A DNA stretch of 64,000 nucleotides. It comes from Streptomyces sp. GKU 895. Its GTDB lineage: Bacteria > Actinomycetota > Actinomycetes > Streptomycetales > Streptomycetaceae. The position numbers and the translations under genes were made by a program. Positions 49,859 through 59,272 of the stretch are shown here, one piece after another. The notes under the pieces were generated by a model. The model made no database searches, was not told the DNA's origin, and saw only the letters and a program-made list of their open reading frames with translations. The stretch lies in NCBI GenBank assembly GCA_002027195.1, contig MWJO01000007.1, forward strand, positions 1-64,000, written 5' to 3'. Numbering within the stretch: position 1 is the stretch's first letter; each line of letters begins with the position of its first letter.

Positions 49859-52621
49859 TCACACGCTCTGGTCATCGGGCATCTTGCCCAGTGCGTCGCG
49901 CAGGGCGGCGCGGGAGGTGATGCCGAGCTTGGGGAAGACCCGGTACAGGTGCGAGCTGACCGTACGCGGCGACAGGTGCATGCGTTCGCCGATCTCCTTG
50001 TTGGTCAGACCGCTCGCGGCGAGATCGGCGATGCGACGTTCCTGCCAGGTGAGTTCAGCGACTTGCACGGTCGTGCGGGTGGCGAGGCCGGAGACGCGGA
50101 GTTCTGCGTGGGCCCGTTCTGCCCAGGGGGTCGCGCCGAGCCGCTGGAAGGTCTGGGCGGCGAGGGTGAGTGAGTGCCGGGCGGTTTTGGGGCCGTGGGT
50201 ATGGCGTTGGCGGGTGCCGTGGGCGAGGTGGATGCGGGCGAGTTCGTAGGGGAAGTGGTGGGCGTGGGGGTGGTTTTGGGCCTGGTGGTAGTAGTGGTCG
50301 GCTTGGGTGGGGTCGGGGGTGGTCATGGCGAGGGCGCCATAGGTTGTCAGCGCGAGGCGGGGGCTGAGGTGGGGGAGGCCGGCGTGGTGGGCGGCTTGGG
50401 CGTGTTGGTGGGCTTGTTGGGTGCGTCCGGTGTGAAGAGCTGCTTCGACGAGGTCGAGGAGGGTGCGGGGGGCTTGGTGGGCGTAGGGGTGGAAGGTTCC
50501 TGGGGAGGTGATGCCGATGGCGTGGAGGTATGCGGCTTCGTAGTCGCCTTCGGCGAGAGCGGCGGTGGTGCCGATGGTGTCGGTGATCTGAGTGAGGAAG
50601 CCGACGCCACGGGGTCGGGCCCAGGCGTCGACGGTGGCCTGGAGTTCCCGGGCGTGCTCGACCTGGCCCCGCAGCGCCGCCAACCACCCCAGATATGCGC
50701 GGGTGTGATTGAGGAACAGCGCGTGTCTGTGTGCCGTCGTCAGCGCCAGGCACCGCTGCCCGGTCCGCTCCGCCTCGTCCCATTCGCCCACCGCGATCTG
50801 GTCCAGCATGATCTGATGCAGCATCGTCATGGCGTTCGACATGGCGCCCGTCTCGATCTCCCGGTCCACCATGCGCTGTAGATGCGGCCGGTACTGGCTG
50901 AGCATGTCCACGTGATAGGCGGCGGCGCCCAGTCGGGACACGTCCCAGGGCTTCAGCGAATGCAGGTCGGCGAAGGCACGCTCCACCCGCTCCCGCACTC
51001 CGGCACCACGCAGGATCACGTCACCCCACGCGTCCTGGTAGATACGCGAGTTCGCGGGCACCGCGTCGCCCAGGCCGTCCAGGAGTTCGTGGACCCGTTC
51101 CCACAACGCCTCGTCACTGCCGTACTGGCTGATGGCCAGCAACAGGTTGATCAGCCGGGTGAGCACCTCGTCCGGCTCCCGCACTCCGCGGTCGCGCAGA
51201 GTCTCGATCGCCGAGAAGACCTGGTGCTGCGAGGACCGGATGTCCCCGTCCTCGAAGAAGGCGACATAGCCCGACGCGACCACGGAGTCCGGGGAACCGT
51301 CGGTGTCCGCGCCGGCACCCTCGCGGACCAGCTGCCGTACCTGGTCCAGCCGGCCCGAATGCCCGGCGACGTATGCCGCGCTGCCCAGTCGGCGGGAACG
51401 TTCCTGGGGGGTTGTGCTCAGTTCGGCGGCGCGGGTGAGCCAGGAGACGGCGGCGACCGCGCCGCCGCGTCGGGTGGCGGACTCGGCGGCCGCTTCCAGG
51501 GCGGCGGCGACCTCCTCGTCCGGGTCGATGGTGGAGGCGGCCAGGTGGGTGGCCCGGCGTTCGACGTTGTCGCGGTGGACGTCGGCGAGCGCGGCGTGTG
51601 CCGCGCGCCGCTCGTTCGGCGTCGCCGTCTGCACGACCGAGGAACGCACCAGCGGGTGGCGGAAGACGAAGTCACCGCTGAGCGGATCGATCTCCAGCAG
51701 CCCGGCCGACACCGCCTCCTCGGCATCCCGCATCCGATAACGCCCGCCCGGCGCCTCCCCGGCCGTCGTACCCGCCCCGACGCCGTCCAGCGCACCCCGC
51801 AACAACTCACCGCGGACCGTCTCGTCCAGAGCCTTGACGCGGGCGCCGTAGACCTGTTGCAGGCGTTGCGGCAGGGGAATGCCGGTGTATCCGAACGGCG
51901 CCTCGCGTGCAGACCTCGCTCGGCTGCCGCGCACATACGGCGGCAGTTCCAGCAGGGCCAGCGGATTGCCCTGGGCCTCCTCCAGGACCAGTCGGCGGAC
52001 GTGTGCGGCAAGCCCGGGGTGACGCAGGTCCAGCATCTGCTCGGAGGCCTCCTCCGACAGCGTGGTCACCGCCAACTCCGGCAGCGCGGCGGTGTCGAAC
52101 CCCGAGGGCACACCGGCCCGCAGGACGACGATGAGCTTCACCGAGCTGCCGGTGAGCCGACGGCCGACGAAACCGATCACCTCGGTGCTGGAGTCGTCCA
52201 GCCACTGCCCGTCGTCGAGCACCAGCAGCAGCGGATGCTGTGAGGCGGCCAGCGAGAGCAGGTCCAGGACGGCGATGCCGAGGGTCATGACCGTCGGGGG
52301 AGTGCCCTCGCTCCTGCCGAAGACGACGTCGAAGACCTTGCGATGGACGTCGTCCAGTCGGTCGATGTAGGACAGCAGCGGATACAGGAACTGGTGGAGG
52401 CCGGCGAAGAGCAGCTCCGACTCCGCCTCCACCCCGGCCGCCCGGATCACCCGGTACTGCTCGGCCGCCGCGAGCTGCGACACCTGTTCCAGCAGCGCGC
52501 TTTTGCCCACACCCGAGTCACCCCGCAGCACGAGCGCCCTGCCTCCGGGCGCGGTCACGAACGCTGACAGCGCCTCCTGCTCGCTGTCGCGTCCGACGAT
52601 CGCCCCGACCACTGACTCCAT
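49859..52621 (-). CDS. large LuxR-family ATPase regulator (LAL/MalT class)
   Basis: A 920-residue transcriptional regulator. The N-terminal AAA-type ATPase has Walker A LRGDSGVGKSALLEQ and Walker B HPLLLVLDDGQWLDDSS. A long TPR-like middle follows, and the C-terminal LuxR helix-turn-helix (about 855-915) is LTWQERRIADLAASGLTNKEIGERMHLSPRTVSSHLYRVFPKLGI. Such proteins activate antibiotic or sugar-use genes. The coding DNA at about 50160-50530 is locally low in complexity (Pro/His/Thr-rich). Neighbouring prephenate dehydratase and hydrolase genes are possible targets. Confidence 0.94.
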   Translation of the reverse strand: MESVVGAIVGRDSEQEALSAFVTAPGGRALVLRGDSGVGKSALLEQVSQLAAAEQYRVIRAAGVEAESELLFAGLHQFLYPLLSYIDRLDDVHRKVFDVVFGRSEGTPPTVMTLGIAVLDLLSLAASQHPLLLVLDDGQWLDDSSTEVIGFVGRRLTGSSVKLIVVLRAGVPSGFDTAALPELAVTTLSEEASEQMLDLRHPGLAAHVRRLVLEEAQGNPLALLELPPYVRGSRARSAREAPFGYTGIPLPQRLQQVYGARVKALDETVRGELLRGALDGVGAGTTAGEAPGGRYRMRDAEEAVSAGLLEIDPLSGDFVFRHPLVRSSVVQTATPNERRAAHAALADVHRDNVERRATHLAASTIDPDEEVAAALEAAAESATRRGGAVAAVSWLTRAAELSTTPQERSRRLGSAAYVAGHSGRLDQVRQLVREGAGADTDGSPDSVVASGYVAFFEDGDIRSSQHQVFSAIETLRDRGVREPDEVLTRLINLLLAISQYGSDEALWERVHELLDGLGDAVPANSRIYQDAWGDVILRGAGVRERVERAFADLHSLKPWDVSRLGAAAYHVDMLSQYRPHLQRMVDREIETGAMSNAMTMLHQIMLDQIAVGEWDEAERTGQRCLALTTAHRHALFLNHTRAYLGWLAALRGQVEHARELQATVDAWARPRGVGFLTQITDTIGTTAALAEGDYEAAYLHAIGITSPGTFHPYAHQAPRTLLDLVEAALHTGRTQQAHQHAQAAHHAGLPHLSPRLALTTYGALAMTTPDPTQADHYYHQAQNHPHAHHFPYELARIHLAHGTRQRHTHGPKTARHSLTLAAQTFQRLGATPWAERAHAELRVSGLATRTTVQVAELTWQERRIADLAASGLTNKEIGERMHLSPRTVSSHLYRVFPKLGITSRAALRDALGKMPDDQSV

Positions 52622-53138
52622 CGTCCCCCCACCCCTTTCCCCGATGAACCCGTCCGGCCCGAACGCTCTCGCATCCAGGCACAGGGATCACGCCCAAAGC
52701 ATTTGTGAGGGTACGTTGTTCTCCCTCCTCGCCGTGGTGGCAAGTGTCCGCGCGGCCGGCCGCCCGGACCCGAGGGTGATGTGTGTCCGCAGAGCACACC
52801 GTGGAGAGGCCACGCGGGGCAGCCGCGACGACGGCACCGGCAGCTCACAGCGACCGGTGTGCACCCGCGCCCTCCGGCATGACACACGTTTCGGTGGCGC
52901 GACAGCCTCGGACCACGGCGAGGGCCACCGGCATGAGCCACTCGGCCCACGCTGGGACGCGGCGTCCAGCATGTGGTCGCCGTGGCGTACGAGAACGCGC
53001 TGACGGCAGACTGGAGCAGCGGTCGGCACCTTCTGGTGAGCCTGATCGAAGCCGGTTAACCGATACTTCAGCAGGCGCGCTACACGGCGGAGCTTCTGCC
53101 GCCCCGCGACAGGACCTCCTTGAGGAAGGCTGAACACG
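52622..53138. other. gene-free gap with a possible coding remnant
   Basis: Frame 3 on the plus strand near 52955-53060 reads GRGVQHVVAVAYENALTADW then SSGRHLLVSLIEAG and TAA. It looks like a real protein end with no intact upstream part. Otherwise only promoter space for the divergent LAL and prephenate dehydratase genes. Confidence 0.3.
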
Positions 53139-53975
53139 GTGACGACCGCCGCATATCAGGGTGAACCCGGTTCAAACTCGGCGACCGCCGCGCGCGCCCT
53201 CTTCCCGGACGGCCGTGAGCTGCCCTGCACCAGCTTCGAGCAGGCCTTGGACGCGGTGACGCTCGGCGCCGCCGACGTCGCCGTCATCCCGGTCGACAAC
53301 TCCGCGGCCGGCCGCGTCGCCGACGTACACCATCTGCTGCCCGAGTCGGGGCTGTTCATCGTCGCCGAGTACTTCCTCGCCATCCGCTTCGACCTGATGG
53401 GCGTGCCGGGCGCGACCCTGGACCAGGTGGAGTGCGTACGCAGCCATGTGCACGCACTCGGACAGTGCCGCAAGATCCTGCGGGAGGGCGGCTGGCGCAC
53501 CCTCGTCAGCGACGACACCGCGGGAGCCGCCCGTGAGGTGGCCGAACTCGGCGACCCGCGGCATGCCGCGCTCGCCCCGCCCGCCGCGGCCGAGCTCTAC
53601 GGCCTGGACGTGCTGCGCCCGGAGGTCGAGGACGACCCGGACAACACCACTCGCTTCGTCGTCCTGTCCCGGGACGCGGCTTTCGCCCCGCACAGCGGGG
53701 AGCCGACGATGACGAGCCTGTTCTTCTGCGTGCGCAACATCCCGAGCGCTCTCTACAAGGCGCTCGGCGGGTTCGCCAGCAGCGGCGTGAACCTCACCAA
53801 GATCGAGAGCTATCAGATGGGCGCGGGCCTCAACCCCAGCCGTTTCTACGTCGAGATCGAGGGCCATCCCGACGAGGAGCGCGTCGCCCTTGCCCTGCAC
53901 GAACTGCGCTTCTTCTCCTCCGAGGTGCGCATTCTGGGCGTCTACCCCGCGCACCCGCACCGCGCAGCGAGCTGA
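53139..53975 (+). CDS. pheA: prephenate dehydratase with ACT domain
   Basis: A 278-residue enzyme converting prephenate to phenylpyruvate. The catalytic domain shows AYQGEPGSNSATAARALFP, VAVIPVDNSAAGRVADVHHLL and the Thr-Arg-Phe motif in DNTTRFVVLSRD. The ACT domain (about 188-265) begins SLFFCVRNIPSALYKALGGF and reads NLTKIESYQMG, where most members have E-S-R-P. This motif binds Phe, so feedback may be altered. GAGGAAG lies upstream of GTG 53139. An isolated paralogue near a LAL regulator suggests supply of phenylalanine-derived precursor for a special pathway. Confidence 0.9.
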   Translation: MTTAAYQGEPGSNSATAARALFPDGRELPCTSFEQALDAVTLGAADVAVIPVDNSAAGRVADVHHLLPESGLFIVAEYFLAIRFDLMGVPGATLDQVECVRSHVHALGQCRKILREGGWRTLVSDDTAGAAREVAELGDPRHAALAPPAAAELYGLDVLRPEVEDDPDNTTRFVVLSRDAAFAPHSGEPTMTSLFFCVRNIPSALYKALGGFASSGVNLTKIESYQMGAGLNPSRFYVEIEGHPDEERVALALHELRFFSSEVRILGVYPAHPHRAAS

Positions 53976-54432
53976 CGAGGAGCCGGGCGGCCCGCCACCG
54001 ACGACCGCCGGGCTGGCATCAAGGTCGGCATCCTGCTTGCCCACAAGTTCCAGGGACCCAGGCTCCCGGAGTTGGGCAGCGCTGAACTGCCGCCGTAACG
54101 TGGCTTTTACCCGAAAGCGGAATGTGGGGGCCCCTTTCTTGGTTTCCGGGAGCACTCACCCTTCGACTTCTCGACCCCTCGGCGCAGCCCGCGTCCGGGG
54201 GCCGCGGAGCGTCGGACGCACCGTTGGGAGAAACCTTGAAGCACTCCACCACCGGGAACGAGCAGCCCCGCCTCCGCCGCGTCCACCTTCCGGGTACCGT
54301 GCCGTCGCCCTCCCCGGCGGCCCCGCGTGCGCGGGACGCGGCGCAGAAGCGGGAGACCGCCGAGACAGACACGGCTCGGCAGGTCGTGGAATGAGGTGGG
54401 CGGCGGCGTCCTGGTGACACCGCCGCCGTCCG
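53976..54432. other. gene-free region after prephenate dehydratase
   Basis: About 450 bp without a convincing gene. Open frames here on both strands lack recognisable protein character and ribosome-binding sites. Confidence 0.4.
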
Positions 54433-54486
54433 CGCCGAAGCCCTCGGCAAACACTCTCCATCAGGTGTTTGCCGAGGGCTTCGGCG
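54433..54486 (-). terminator. perfect 22-bp hairpin after the TetR gene
   Basis: 54433-54454 and 54465-54486 are exact inverted copies (arm begins CGCCGAAGCCCTCGGC) with a 10-base loop. It lies 2 bp after the TetR stop on the minus strand and also faces the end of any rightward transcript, so it may act in both directions. Confidence 0.8.
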
Positions 54487-54488
54487 TG

Positions 54489-55070
54489 TCAGGACGCCCC
54501 GAGACCGTTCAGCAGGGTGTCGACGACCACGTCCGCGGCCTGGCCCGGGCTCAGCTCGGGCAGTTGCTGGTTCACCAGGTGCATGAGCTGGGGCAGCAGG
54601 GCGCTCACCCAACCCTCCGGGAGGCCGGGCCGCAGGAGGCCCTCATCGGTGGCACGTCGGAGAAAGGCGTCGACCGCATGGATGGCCGCGTCGCGGCGTG
54701 CGTGGACGCTGTCGTCGGCGAGCATGCGGGTGAGGTCGACGGGCCAGGTCCGGTTGACACCGATGATGTTCTCGACGTAGCGGTGCAGGGCGACGGCGAC
54801 GGGTGCCTCGCTCAGGCGGGCGTCCTCGATGGCGTGCTCGATGGCTGTGAGGCGGGCTTCGTAGATGGCCGCGAGGAGGTCCTCGCGGTTGGCGAAACGC
54901 CGATAGACGGTACGCCGGTCGACACCTGCCTCGGCGGCGATGCTCGCGATGCTGGCGCCGGGATCGGCGGCGAGCATACGTGCCCCGGTGGTCAGGACGG
55001 CTTCCAGATTGCGTGCTGCGTCGGCTCTCACCGGCCCGAGTCTAGTGCGGGAATGTGATGCCTGAGACAT
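54489..55070 (-). CDS. TetR-family repressor
   Basis: A 193-residue repressor with N-terminal HTH (about 20-68: AVLTTGARMLAADPGASIASIAAEAGVDRRTVYRRFANREDLLAAI) and a helical ligand-binding domain ending LPQLMHLVNQQLPELSPGQ. It is divergent from an MFS drug exporter gene, the classic arrangement for repression of the pump until a substrate binds the repressor. Confidence 0.93.
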   Translation of the reverse strand: MSQASHSRTRLGPVRADAARNLEAVLTTGARMLAADPGASIASIAAEAGVDRRTVYRRFANREDLLAAIYEARLTAIEHAIEDARLSEAPVAVALHRYVENIIGVNRTWPVDLTRMLADDSVHARRDAAIHAVDAFLRRATDEGLLRPGLPEGWVSALLPQLMHLVNQQLPELSPGQAADVVVDTLLNGLGAS

Positions 55071-55176
55071 CTAACGCCTCTCGGGAGTAGAGCCCTGGCC
55101 AGTAAGTGCTACATTGGAGTGGCAAATAAGAATGCTAACGCCACCTTTCTGTTTCGCTTCGAGAAAGGCACCTTCC

Positions 55177-56715
55177 GTGTCGAAGGCATCCGAACCCTCA
55201 TCACCCAAGGCAGGCGGGGTCGCCGCCGCTATGACCGCACTGATCCTGGCCGTCCTGCTCGCCGCCCTGGACCAGACGATCGTCTCCACCGCGCTGCCCC
55301 GCATAGCGGAGGACCTGAACGGATTCGACGACATCGCGTGGGTCAGCGCCGCATACCTGCTCGCCTCGACCGCGGTCACCCCACTGTGGGGCAAGCTCGG
55401 CGACATGTTCGGCCGCAAGCGGCTGTATCTGGCCTCGACCTCGATCTTCCTGATCGCCTCGGTGGCCTGCGGCCTCGCGCAGAACCTGCCCGAGCTGATC
55501 GGCGCCCGCGTCCTCCAAGGCGTCGGAGGCGGCGGCATGATCGTGCTCACCTTCGCCCTCGTCGGCGACATCGTCGCCCCGAGCGAACGCGGCCGCTACC
55601 AGGGCATGTTCGGCTCTGTCTACGGCGTCGCCAGCATCGTCGGCCCGCTGCTCGGCGGCGTATTCACCGACCAGCTCTCCTGGCGGTGGGCGTTCCTGGT
55701 CAACCTGCCTGTCGGCATCGTCGCCCTGACCATCGCCACCCGCGCCCTGCCTGCCGCCACCCGAGGCACCAAAGCCCGCATCGACTACCTCGGCGCGACC
55801 CTGCTGGCCGCCATCGCCACCGGTCTGGTCCTGGTCACCTCCTTCGGCGAGCGCTGGGGCTGGGGTTCACCGGCCATCGTCGGCCTGATCGTCGTCACCG
55901 TCGCGCTGGCCGTGCTGCTGGTGCCTGTAGAGCGCCGCGTCGCAGCCCCGGTCCTGCCACCGGCGATGCTCGGCTCCCGGACCGTGGTGTTCTCCTCGCT
56001 GATCGGCTTCTTCGCCAACGCCGCCATGTTCGCCGTACTGGTCTACCTGCCGACCTACCTGCAGATCGTCCGCGGCGTCTCCGCCACCCTGTCCGGCGTC
56101 TACATGCTGCCGCTGGTCGCCGGACTGGTCATCAGCCAGTCCCTGGCCGGACGCTGGGCCGCACGCGTCGAGCTGCTGCGGAAGATCCTGCTGAGCGGGC
56201 TGGCCGCCAACCTCGCCGGACTGCTGCTGCTCGGCACCATCGGTGCGGCCACCAACACCCTTGTGCTCAGCGTCTACTTCCTGATCACCGGTGTCGGCAT
56301 CGGCATGATCCCCATGGTCGTCCTGACCACCGTCCAGAACAGCGTGCCCGCCGCCGACCTCGGCGCCGCCAGCGCGGTGGTGACCTTCGCCCGCTCCATC
56401 GGCGCGGCCTTCGGAGTCGCCGTCTTCGGCACCCTGCTCAACACCGGCTTCGCCGACCGCACCCACGCCCTGCCCACCGCCGGCGGCTTCGACGCCGCCC
56501 GCCCCGACACCATCGGCCGGCTGCCCGGCGCGCCGCGCGACACCGCCCTGGACGCCTTCGCTCACGCCACCGCTACCGGCTACCTCTGGATCGCCCCGGC
56601 CCTCGCCGTCGGCATCCTGCTCGCGCTCTTCCTCAAGCCGTCCCGCAAGGACGACGGAGCCGCACCCGCTCCCAGCTGCGCCGCCCGCGCCGAGGAGCCC
56701 GTCCCTGCCGCCTGA
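55177..56715 (+). CDS. MFS drug:H+ antiporter, DHA2 (EmrB/QacA) family
   Basis: A 14-helix transporter of about 512 residues. Motif A is GKLGDMFGRKRLYLAS, motif C ASIVGPLLGGVFTDQLSWRWAFLVNLPVG, and the first helix LILAVLLAALDQTIVSTALPRIAEDLNG carries the Asp typical of the family. Start GTG 55177 is favoured (GAAAGG upstream); the longer ATG 55114 adds 21 unlikely residues. Intergenic AT-rich repeats (GCTACATTGGAG, AAGAATGCTAAC) likely hold the TetR operator. Confidence 0.93.
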   Translation: MSKASEPSSPKAGGVAAAMTALILAVLLAALDQTIVSTALPRIAEDLNGFDDIAWVSAAYLLASTAVTPLWGKLGDMFGRKRLYLASTSIFLIASVACGLAQNLPELIGARVLQGVGGGGMIVLTFALVGDIVAPSERGRYQGMFGSVYGVASIVGPLLGGVFTDQLSWRWAFLVNLPVGIVALTIATRALPAATRGTKARIDYLGATLLAAIATGLVLVTSFGERWGWGSPAIVGLIVVTVALAVLLVPVERRVAAPVLPPAMLGSRTVVFSSLIGFFANAAMFAVLVYLPTYLQIVRGVSATLSGVYMLPLVAGLVISQSLAGRWAARVELLRKILLSGLAANLAGLLLLGTIGAATNTLVLSVYFLITGVGIGMIPMVVLTTVQNSVPAADLGAASAVVTFARSIGAAFGVAVFGTLLNTGFADRTHALPTAGGFDAARPDTIGRLPGAPRDTALDAFAHATATGYLWIAPALAVGILLALFLKPSRKDDGAAPAPSCAARAEEPVPAA

Positions 56716-56795
56716 ACCACCGCACTTCGCCCGCCTTGACCGGCCGACGCCCTCACGGGTGCCGGCGGCGGCGCTTGGGGTGGAGGCGGACCGAC

Positions 56796-57368
56796 TCAGG
56801 CCGCGAACCCGATGTTGGTGACGTACTCGTACTGGCCCCACTGCGAGCCCAGGTCCACGATCTGGTCGACCCAGGCGTCGTCCAGGGCCTGGAGGTTGTC
56901 CGCGGCCCAGGCCTCGACGATGCGGTCCCAGTGGCGGACGTTGAGGGTGCGGTACTCCACCACGCGCTGGCGGGGGCGGGGGACCTGCGACTGGTTCAGG
57001 GGGTGGATCTCGACGCGGGTGCCGCGGCCCTCGCGGTTGAGGCGGGCCAGGAGGTAGCGGGCGGTGTTGTGGCGGCGGACCGTGCGGTAGGCCTGCTCGA
57101 TGCGGTCGAGGTTCTTCCTGGACGGGCTGCGCTTGCCGTCCAGCCAGGCCTTCAGGGTGCGGTCGGTGACCGTCAGGCCCGCGGCGCGCGCGGCGGCCCG
57201 GGCGTGGTCGGTGCGGGTGAGGTAGTGCAGACGGGCCATCAGACCGCGCTTGGCGGTGATGGGGGTGGCGATGTACCCGGCGAGGGCGTCCAGGCGGCGG
57301 GCGACGGCCTCGTGACCCTTGATGCCACGGGCGCCGTACAGGCCGAACTCGTGAGTGCGCTCCGGCAT
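56796..57368 (-). CDS. plasmid-type DNA-binding protein with HTH
   Basis: A 190-residue protein with an N-terminal helical part (YGARGIKGHEAVARRLDALAG). A helix-turn-helix-like segment (about 62-100: AAGLTVTDRTLKAWLDGKRS, then PSRKNLDRIEQAYR) and a C-terminal domain rich in aromatic residues (VVEYRTLNVRHWDRIVEAWAADN, WGQYEYVTNIGF) follow. It lies beside the second iteron region and faces away from the primase operon. It may bind the iterons or control copy number. Family name not recognised. Confidence 0.65.
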   Translation of the reverse strand: MPERTHEFGLYGARGIKGHEAVARRLDALAGYIATPITAKRGLMARLHYLTRTDHARAAARAAGLTVTDRTLKAWLDGKRSPSRKNLDRIEQAYRTVRRHNTARYLLARLNREGRGTRVEIHPLNQSQVPRPRQRVVEYRTLNVRHWDRIVEAWAADNLQALDDAWVDQIVDLGSQWGQYEYVTNIGFAA

Positions 57369-57439
57369 TTCCTCTCCTTGCTGGCCCGGCGTCCTTGCTC
57401 GCCCGTTTTTCCCGCAGGAGATCAGTATGGGCCAGGAGG

Positions 57440-58165
57440 GGGAGAAGTCGGCCGTACGGGGTAGCGGTGTTGCCGTTTGGCCCGGAGCCGGGGCGGCAGG
57501 GCTTCGGTCGCTTTCGTCCGCTCTCGGTCGCTGCCAAGAAGGCGCAGGTCAGGGCGTTTTCGGTGGGGAACAGCGACTGAAGCGATTGAAAGCCTGAAAT
57601 ATGCGAAGGAGTTGGCGGTCGCACCGATGCTTTTCGGACGGGAGGGCCCCACCCGGCTTCAGGGCGGATGCAGAGTCGCTTGAGTCGCTTCGGTAGCTGG
57701 GCCCGCGAGTGGCGCCGGCTTCGGTCGCTGACCTCGGATCGGCCCGGAGAGCGGCCAGCGACTGAAGTCCAGCTACTGAAGCCGGTTCGGTAGCTACTCA
57801 GTCGCTGGGGAGAAATACCAGGTCAGGTTGGGTGTGCCCAGGGAAACAGCGACTGAAGCGACTCAAGGTCCGGGTATATGAAGACATTGGCGTGTGCGTG
57901 CGTGCGTGTGCGCGTGCGCGTGTGCGCGTCATATATTCAGTCGCTCAGTCGCTTCAGTCGCTGTTTTGGTCTCTCTGCCATCTCTGACCTGCGGTTTTCT
58001 TGGAGCGACTGAACAGCTACCGAAGCTGCTTCAGTCGCTGGGTCGCTCCTCGTTCAGTAGCTGGGCCTCGAATCGAATCGAATCTTTGTTTTCCACAGGG
58101 GACTCTGCGTTCCCACTTGCTTCGCTAGGCTGTTCCGGTCGCTCAGTCGCTTCGGTCGCTGGTGG
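57440..58165. repeat. origin-like region 2: GCGACTGA/TCAGTCGC iterons
   Basis: GCGACTGA, TCAGTCGCT, TTCGGTCGCT and GGTAGCT-type variants recur about twenty times in both orientations (near 57505, 57570, 57672, 57718, 57758, 57810, 57848, 57938, 57948, 57957, 58006, 58032, 58138, 58147, 58156). They lie between the HTH gene and the second primase-polymerase gene, in the same relative place as origin-like region 1. Confidence 0.75.
57844..57966. repeat. 38-bp inverted iteron arms around a GT/GC alternating spacer
   Basis: 57844-57881 and 57929-57966 are imperfect inverted arms sharing AAACAGCGACTGAAGCGACT outside and TATATGA inside. The 47-bp spacer is almost wholly alternating purine-pyrimidine (GTGTGCGTGCGTGCGTGTGC and on). 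This mirrors the structure at 45039-45163. Confidence 0.8.
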
Positions 58166-58174
58166 GGGGTGCGC

Positions 58175-59272
58175 ATGGCCTCTGAGCTGCACAACTGGCG
58201 TAGCTACTCATCTGTGTCCGCCCCGCTCGCGGGCGCGCTGGTGACGGCTCGGTGGTGTGCCAGCCGAGGATGGCCCGTCCATCCGCTGGCCCCGGGGCGC
58301 AAGACCCCCGCGGGCAACTGCGACGACTGCCGCCGCCCCGGCCATCACCACAAGGGCTGCGGCTGTCCGGCCGCGGGTCGCTGGTGCCACGGATTCCACG
58401 CCGCCACCCTCGACTTCGCCCGCATCGAGCGCTGGTGGGGCGCCAACCCGAGCTTCGGCGTCGGCATCTCCTGCGGGCCCGCCAATCTGCTGGTCATCGA
58501 CATCGACGCACACGAACGCCAACTGCCGGACCGGGACCGGCTTTTACCGGGCATCGGTATCGCCGACAGCATCGACCTGACCGGGCTGGCCAACGGCTTC
58601 CACACCATCGGCGTGCTGGCCGCCCTGCGCGGCTTTCCCAGCCCCGCCGACGACGAGACCACCCTGCGCGTCAGAACTCCCTCGGGCGGCCTGCACGTCT
58701 GGTACCGGGCCCACAGCGGGCACCGCTGGCAGTGCTCCACCGGCTCCGGCGTCCGCGCCCTGGCCTGGCAGGTCGACGTACGGGCGCACGGCGGGTACAT
58801 CGTCGCCCCCGGCACCGTCACCGACGCGGGCGTCTACGAGCCAGTGGGCCCCGCCCGCGAGCCCGCGCCGCTGCCCGACTGGCTGGCCCGCGAACTGGAG
58901 CGCACGGGCCATCTGCCGCCCGCGTACGTCCCGGCGCCCCGACCGGTCCCCCCGCGGGCCCGGCAGGCCGTCCTGGCCGCAGGGCGCGGCGAGGGCGCTG
59001 CCGCCCGGATCCTGGCCGGGCTGCTCGCGGAGGTGGCCGGCTGTGCCGCCGTGGCCGAAGGAGCCGCGTTCTCGGAGAAGCTGAACCGGGCCGCCTTCAC
59101 CGCGGGCGGGCTGGTGGCCGGTGGGCAGCTCACCGCGGACGAGGCCGAGCACGCCCTCAAGGAGGCCGCCGAACACGCCAGACCGGGCCAGGAACGCCGC
59201 TACACGGCCATCATCCGCAGCGGGCTCAACGCCGGCCGCACCCGTCCACTGCTGCCGGGAGGTCGCGCATGA
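58175..59272 (+). CDS. bifunctional primase-polymerase (Prim-Pol), copy 2
   Basis: A protein of 365 residues, homologous to the 45474 gene through its whole length: RWCASRGWPVHPLAPGRKTP, Cys cluster NCDDCRRPGHHHKGCGCP, active-site NLLVIDIDAH, RVRTPSGGLHVWYR, AWQVDVRAHGGYIVAPGTV, and FSEKLNRAAFTAGGLV in the tail. Start ATG 58175 (an in-frame GTG lies 6 bases before); a GGGGGG run precedes it. Stop overlaps the helicase start at 59269. Confidence 0.9.
   Translation: MASELHNWRSYSSVSAPLAGALVTARWCASRGWPVHPLAPGRKTPAGNCDDCRRPGHHHKGCGCPAAGRWCHGFHAATLDFARIERWWGANPSFGVGISCGPANLLVIDIDAHERQLPDRDRLLPGIGIADSIDLTGLANGFHTIGVLAALRGFPSPADDETTLRVRTPSGGLHVWYRAHSGHRWQCSTGSGVRALAWQVDVRAHGGYIVAPGTVTDAGVYEPVGPAREPAPLPDWLARELERTGHLPPAYVPAPRPVPPRARQAVLAAGRGEGAAARILAGLLAEVAGCAAVAEGAAFSEKLNRAAFTAGGLVAGGQLTADEAEHALKEAAEHARPGQERRYTAIIRSGLNAGRTRPLLPGGRA

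Noticed and set aside
50160..50530. G-rich low-complexity stretch on the plus strand considered as a repeat or regulatory element
   Set aside because: It is explained by a Pro/His/Thr-rich coding segment of the LAL regulator on the minus strand.
52955..53060. Transposase remnant before prephenate dehydratase
   Set aside because: The short protein-like stretch could not be tied to any transposase family; it is reported only as a possible coding remnant.
55119..57464. 781-codon plus-strand open frame
   Set aside because: A shadow of the MFS transporter and the minus-strand HTH gene in another frame, with no recognisable protein features.
57380..58170. Considered as a CRISPR array because of many short repeats
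   Set aside because: Repeats are 8-10 bp, irregularly spaced and in both orientations, with no cas genes; iterons fit better.
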